A stretch of 64,000 bases of DNA from Steroidobacteraceae bacterium (GTDB taxonomy: Bacteria; Pseudomonadota; Gammaproteobacteria; Steroidobacterales; Steroidobacteraceae): NCBI GenBank assembly GCA_019187185.1, contig JABAQU010000019.1, positions 137,911 to 201,910 of the forward strand, in the 5' to 3' direction. The translations under genes were made by a program, and so were the position numbers. The notes under the pieces were generated by a model, which made no database searches, was not told the origin of the DNA, and saw only the letters and a program-made list of their open reading frames with translations. Each line of letters opens with the position of its first letter. Within the stretch, counting starts at the first letter, position 1. This document shows positions 61,671 through 64,000 of this stretch, one piece after another.

Positions 61671-61687
61671 GGTCGGGACTCGGCGCA

Positions 61688-62347
61688 ATGGTGGTCACAG
61701 TCGCACTGCGCGAGGTGCGGCATCTCGCGCGCCGACCGGTGCTGGCGTTGACCGGTTTCCTCTTCTTCGTGATCGCGGCGAGCCTCTTTCCACTCGCGTT
61801 GCAGCCCGACCCGGGCACTCTGCGGACGGTCGGGCCGGGCGTGTTGTGGGTGACCGCGTTGTTCGCGGTGCTCGTGTCCGCGCCGCGGGTGTTTGCGGCG
61901 GATCATGCGAGCGGCTGGCTCGAGCAGTTGTTGCTGGCGCCGGCCCCGCTCGCAGTCACGGCGCTGGTGAAAGTGGGCACGGACTGGATCGTCGCCACCG
62001 TACCGCTGCTGCTGGTGACGCCGTGGCTCGCGCTGCAGCTGAACCTGCCGTGGCACGCGACAGGCTGGTTGATCGCCGGTCTCGCGCTCGGCACACCGAC
62101 CGTGGCCCTGCTCGCGGCGGTGAGTGCGGCGCTGACGCTCGGCACGCGCGCTGCGAGTGCGCTGTCGGTGCTGATCGCATTGCCGCTGTGTGCGCCGGTG
62201 CTGGTATTCGGCGCCGGTGCCGCGCAGACGGCCGTCATGGGCGGCAATCCGGTGGCCGGCATTTCGCTGCTGGGGGCCTGTCTCGCGCTGGCGCTGGCAC
62301 TGCTGCCGGCGGGGATTTCGGCCGCGTTGCGTGTGGCAATGGAGTGA
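61688..62347 (+). CDS. ccmB: Heme exporter permease CcmB
   Basis: 219 residues, six hydrophobic segments. Family markers: LREVRHLARRPVLALTGFLF, GVLWVTALFAVLVSAPRVF, the DHASGWLEQLLLAPAPLAV loop and LPLCAPVLVFGAGA. Inner-membrane partner of CcmA. Start ATG 61688 without an obvious ribosome binding site. Length normal. Confidence 0.95.
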   Translation: MVVTVALREVRHLARRPVLALTGFLFFVIAASLFPLALQPDPGTLRTVGPGVLWVTALFAVLVSAPRVFAADHASGWLEQLLLAPAPLAVTALVKVGTDWIVATVPLLLVTPWLALQLNLPWHATGWLIAGLALGTPTVALLAAVSAALTLGTRAASALSVLIALPLCAPVLVFGAGAAQTAVMGGNPVAGISLLGACLALALALLPAGISAALRVAME

Positions 62348-62351
62348 CGGC

Positions 62352-63086
62352 ATGGCACGACGCATCAATTGGTATCGCTATGCGTCTCCGGTGAGCTTCT
62401 ATCCGCTCGCGGGCAGGATGTTCCCATGGTTCGCCGTGGCATCGGCAATGCTGGCGGCACTCGGCCTGTACATCGGGCTCATCGTTGCGCCCACCGATTA
62501 CCAGCAGGGCGACGTGTACCGCATCATCTTCGTGCACGTGCCTGCCGCGTGGATGTCGATGTTCGTGTTCATCGTGATGGCGCTGTATGCCGTCGCGACC
62601 CTCGCGATGCGCGCACGGCTGCCTGCCATGATGATCGAGGCGCTGGCGCCCACCGGCGCGTTGTTCACCGTGATTGCGCTGTGGAGCGGCGCGCTGTGGG
62701 GACGCCCGACCTGGGGCACGTACTGGGTGTGGGACGCGCGCCTGACTTCCGAGTTGCTGCTGCTGTTCCTGTATGTGGGCTACTTCGTGCTGCGCGCCGC
62801 GCTGGGACACGACGGGCGGTCCGATCGCGCCTGCGCGGTGCTCGTTCTCATCGGCGTGTTCGACATCCCGGTGATCTACTACTCGGTGAAGTGGTGGAAC
62901 ACCCTCCACCAGGGCGCTTCGGTCAGCCTGACCGCGGCGCCGCGGATGGCGCACCTGATGCTGCTCGGGATGCTGCTCATGGCGCTGGCGGCCTGGATGT
63001 ACGCGATCGCGATGGCCCTCGCACGAGTCCGCGTGATCATCCGCGAGCGGGAGCCGATGGCATCTGCGCGCGAGGCCATCGCATGA
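62352..63086 (+). CDS. ccmC: Heme-handling membrane protein CcmC
   Basis: 244 residues, six membrane segments. The tryptophan-rich WWD-type motif is seen as WGTYWVWDARLTSELLLLF, flanked by periplasmic His: IIFVHVPAAWMSMF and WWNTLHQGASV. Known: delivers heme to the His of CcmE. It is 4 nt after ccmB and overlaps ccmD by ATGA. Confidence 0.96.
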   Translation: MARRINWYRYASPVSFYPLAGRMFPWFAVASAMLAALGLYIGLIVAPTDYQQGDVYRIIFVHVPAAWMSMFVFIVMALYAVATLAMRARLPAMMIEALAPTGALFTVIALWSGALWGRPTWGTYWVWDARLTSELLLLFLYVGYFVLRAALGHDGRSDRACAVLVLIGVFDIPVIYYSVKWWNTLHQGASVSLTAAPRMAHLMLLGMLLMALAAWMYAIAMALARVRVIIREREPMASAREAIA

Positions 63087-63283
63087 ACGCGGTGGCCCAC
63101 TTTCTCGAGATGGGCGGCTACGCCGATTACGTATGGAGCGCCTACGGTGTGTGCTTCGCGCTGATCGCGCTCGAAGTCGTGCAGCTCGTGATCCGTGCGC
63201 GCCGCGCGGGTACGACTGCGCCGGCGCGGCACGCGACGGTGCGCGCGCGCTACCGGGGAACGTTGCATGAACCGATTCGCTGA
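63083..63283 (+). CDS. ccmD: Heme exporter protein CcmD
   Basis: 66 residues with one membrane helix ([20 protein letters not shown]) after the family-typical [16 protein letters not shown]. It helps release holo-CcmE. It overlaps both neighbours (ATGA with ccmC, 17 nt with ccmE). Confidence 0.93.
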   Translation: MNAVAHFLEMGGYADYVWSAYGVCFALIALEVVQLVIRARRAGTTAPARHATVRARYRGTLHEPIR

Positions 63284-63767
63284 CCATCGGCCCGCGGCGC
63301 ATCGCTGGAACGCGCGCCGTCGTCGCCTCGTGTGGATACTCGCGGTGTTCGGCTGCTTCGGCGTCGCGGTTGCGCTGATTGTCAACGCCACCCGCAACAA
63401 TCTCGTGTTCTTCTATTCCCCCACCCAGGTGGCCGAGCGGCAGGCCCCCTACGGGCGCACGTTCCGGATCGGCGGGCTGGTGCAAATGGGCTCGCTGCAC
63501 CATGAAGGGGACGGAGTCGACATCCGCTTCGTCGTCACGGACACCGCGCACAGCATTCCGGTCGTCTATCACGGTGTGCTGCCCGACATGTTCGAGCAGG
63601 GCAAGGGCGTGGTGGCGCAGGGCCGGCTCGGCGCGAACGGCGTGTTCCAGGCCGACCAGGTGCTCGCCAAGCACGACGCCGACTACATGCCGCCCGATGC
63701 CGCCTCAGCGCTGCAGGCGGCGCGCGCGACGAAATCAAATGCGGTCGCGCGGGGAGGCGGGGGATGA
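63267..63767 (+). CDS. ccmE: Periplasmic heme chaperone CcmE
   Basis: 166 residues from ATG 63267. Membrane anchor ([20 protein letters not shown]), an OB-fold ([39 protein letters not shown]) and the heme-attachment site [12 protein letters not shown] with the covalent His. It ends in a Gly-rich tail. Overlaps ccmF by ATGA. Confidence 0.96.
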   Translation: MNRFADHRPAAHRWNARRRRLVWILAVFGCFGVAVALIVNATRNNLVFFYSPTQVAERQAPYGRTFRIGGLVQMGSLHHEGDGVDIRFVVTDTAHSIPVVYHGVLPDMFEQGKGVVAQGRLGANGVFQADQVLAKHDADYMPPDAASALQAARATKSNAVARGGGG

Positions 63768-64000
63768 TCCCCGAGCTCGGGCACTTCTGCCTGATCGTCG
63801 CATTGTTGGTGGCCCTGGTGCAGGCCTTCTACGGGCTCGTCGGTGCGCAGCGCGGAGTTGCGGCATGGATCGGCGCAGTGCGTGCCGCCGCGCGCACACA
63901 GGCGTTGTTCGCCATCCTCGCGTTCGCGGCGCTCGCGTTCAGCTTCTACCGGAACGACTTTTCGGTGCTGTACGTCGCGCAGAATTCGTACTCGGGCATG
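63764..64000 (+). CDS. ccmF: Cytochrome c heme lyase subunit CcmF (3' truncated by window edge)
   Basis: The first 79 residues of a protein normally about 650 long. [20 protein letters not shown] is the standard CcmF start; the second segment ([20 protein letters not shown]) and [12 protein letters not shown] are also typical. Known: the large membrane subunit of the ligase that joins heme to apocytochrome c. The window ends inside it. Confidence 0.95.
   Translation, partial: MIPELGHFCLIVALLVALVQAFYGLVGAQRGVAAWIGAVRAAARTQALFAILAFAALAFSFYRNDFSVLYVAQNSYSGM

Overview
The window is GC-rich, densely coding bacterial DNA. It carries outer-membrane TonB-dependent receptors, an OmpA protein, a complete start of the Ccm (System I) cytochrome c maturation operon, TtcA, and a glgP/glgB/glgC/glgA glycogen locus. 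Together these indicate a high-GC Gammaproteobacterium, perhaps Xanthomonadales-, Steroidobacterales- or Nevskiales-like. That placement is inferred from gene content only; no rRNA or tRNA gene was seen.

Layout. (1) 1-8.7 kb, + strand: a tightly coupled operon with a MacB/LolD-type ABC exporter (ATPase cut at the left edge, two FtsX-like permeases), a sigma-54 response regulator, its sensor kinase, an exported S9 peptidase and a DUF4230-like protein. (2) 8.7-10.9 kb, - strand: a coiled-coil protein built of 11-residue repeats and a MATE transporter. (3) 10.9-37.3 kb: an island of modification enzymes and outer-membrane receptors. It holds one TPR-linked O-GlcNAc transferase homologue (SPINDLY type), five sulfotransferase domains (two behind TPRs, one fused to a hydroxylase), seven 2-oxoglutarate/Fe(II) oxygenase domains (five Asp/Asn beta-hydroxylase-like, one PKHD-type, one prolyl-4-hydroxylase-like), three TonB receptors (one interrupted by an amber codon), and an aspartic protease flanked by two related small exported proteins. 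(4) 37.3-41.1 kb, - strand: OmpA with calcium-type repeats, then a PadR-controlled operon (padR, HAAS-like membrane protein, exported protein, DUF192 protein). (5) 41.2-52.2 kb: glycogen/alpha-glucan metabolism (glgP, glgB, glgC, GH57, malQ, a LEA14-like lipoprotein, glgA). (6) 52.2-60.9 kb: mixed genes, including a serine-hydrolase homologue lacking its catalytic motif, a transporter remnant, an orphan HlyD-type adaptor, an M32 carboxypeptidase, ttcA coupled to a phosphatase/ADP-ribosylglycohydrolase fusion, a nitrobindin-like protein and a MocR regulator. (7) 61-64 kb: ccmABCDE and the start of ccmF.

The island in (3) is the strongest candidate for an undescribed system. Three enzyme classes that in animals modify proteins (OGT, aspartyl beta-hydroxylase, sulfotransferase) occur here with TPR domains, next to each other and to outer-membrane receptors, and one gene fuses a hydroxylase to a sulfotransferase. 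The simplest inference is sequential hydroxylation and sulfation of a shared peptide or protein substrate, but no substrate gene could be identified by eye. Regulatory signals include an FNR-type box before the broken receptor, a strong terminator, a 32-bp perfect inverted repeat touching a start codon, and several genes whose start codon lies only 6-8 nt after a -10-like hexamer with no ribosome binding site.
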